A stretch of 64,000 nt of DNA from an uncultured Eubacteriales bacterium (lineage in GTDB: Bacteria > Bacillota > Clostridia > Christensenellales > Aristaeellaceae). The DNA is taken from assembly GCA_902764875.1 (NCBI GenBank), contig CACWXP010000005.1:105053-169052 (forward strand). The letters are read 5' to 3'. Numbering within the stretch: position 1 is the first letter of the stretch; the number at the start of each line of letters is the position of its first letter. The notes below the pieces were generated by a model. The model made no database searches. It was given only the letters and a program-made list of their open reading frames with translations, and was not told the origin of the DNA. Below, piece by piece: positions 63,855 through 64,000 of the stretch. Position numbers and translations under genes: made by a program.

Positions 63855-64000
63855 TTATCCGAGCACAACTTCCACCGCGTGGGTCTTGCCGTCGCCGAAG
63901 GCCGGCAGCACATTGCCTTCGATCTTCTTCCCGTCGACGGTCACTTCCTTCACGCCGCGGCACACGTGCTGCGGGTTCCTGATCTCAATGTCGTACATCG
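63855..64000 (-). CDS. C-terminal end of a probable GH94 phosphorylase
   Basis: Only 48 codons are in the window, ending at TAA (63855-63857). They read [36 protein letters not shown], then HAVEVVLG, which matches the closing strand pattern of GH94 cellobiose/chitobiose phosphorylases and related enzymes (NPxxVxxGVxxVxVDG then HxVxVxLG). Such enzymes cleave beta-glucosides with phosphate to give a sugar 1-phosphate. With the LplB-type importer next door it suggests uptake and phosphorolysis of a beta-oligosaccharide. The main part of the gene is outside the window, so confidence is moderate. Confidence 0.6.
   Translation of the reverse strand, partial: MYDIEIRNPQHVCRGVKEVTVDGKKIEGNVLPAFGDGKTHAVEVVLG

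Overview
This 64 kb window looks like a chromosomal segment of a Gram-positive, plant-fibre-degrading anaerobe of the class Clostridia, perhaps a gut or rumen member of the Christensenellales/Aristaeella type. That placement is inferred from style, not from a marker gene. The supporting signs are AGGAGG ribosome sites, sigma-A promoters with 17-bp spacers, a T-box leader, several MKKL(V/I)xLVLA signal peptides, OmpR-type two-component signalling, low-molecular-weight redox enzymes with 4Fe-4S tails, and a very high density of carbohydrate-active enzymes and sugar ABC transporters. No rRNA, tRNA, CRISPR array or intact mobile element was seen. 

Region 1 (1-10.35 kb, minus strand) is one operon. 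It holds a family-5 solute-binding protein, two Dpp/Opp-type permeases, two ATPases and two GH3 beta-glucosidases, the last running off the left edge. The enzymes suggest that this peptide-type transporter imports beta-linked oligosaccharides. Region 2 (10.5-12.9 kb) has an AAA-ATPase stub, an AlkD-like DNA repair protein and a MATE exporter. Region 3 (12.9-17.9 kb) has two secreted low-complexity proteins around a histidine phosphatase and an OmpR/EnvZ-type two-component system. Region 4 (18-21 kb) has an MFS transporter, fragments of an AraC regulator and of a tyrosine integrase, a SIMPL-domain secreted protein, a DUF2200 protein and the stub of a low-molecular-weight phosphatase. 

Region 5 (21-26 kb) holds a GH2 enzyme, a GH31 alpha-xylosidase broken by a one-base frameshift, and an FMN-dependent alpha-hydroxy-acid dehydrogenase. 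Region 6 (26.2-34.5 kb) is a complete tryptophan operon trpEGDCFBA plus an ACT-domain gene, led by a tRNA-Trp T-box, and facing an operon of PfkB kinase, a VOC/flavin-type fusion protein and a class I DAHP synthase. Region 7 (36.4-42.6 kb) holds two abutting gene remnants, a D-lactate dehydrogenase, an EamA permease, two iron-sulfur aldo/keto reductases and an acetyl-esterase-like hydrolase. 

Region 8 (42.6-47.3 kb) has a large GH28-like enzyme, a doubly deleted copy of the histidine phosphatase, a repeat/palindrome region, and an ECF sigma factor with its membrane partner. Region 9 (47.3-64 kb) is saccharide uptake and cleavage: an ABC operon and a GH120 beta-xylosidase with look-alike promoters, an uncharacterised 590-residue enzyme, an ABC operon with a GH13 oligo-1,6-glucosidase behind a LacI-type operator, an LplB/LplC-type ABC operon whose promoter resembles that of region 1, and the tail of a probable GH94 phosphorylase. 

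The window contains no clearly new multi-gene defence or mobile system. The best leads are the shared promoter elements, the secreted repeat-protein/two-component cluster, the uncharacterised enzyme at 53.1-54.9 kb, the solute-binding proteins that lack a lipobox, and several deletion scars.
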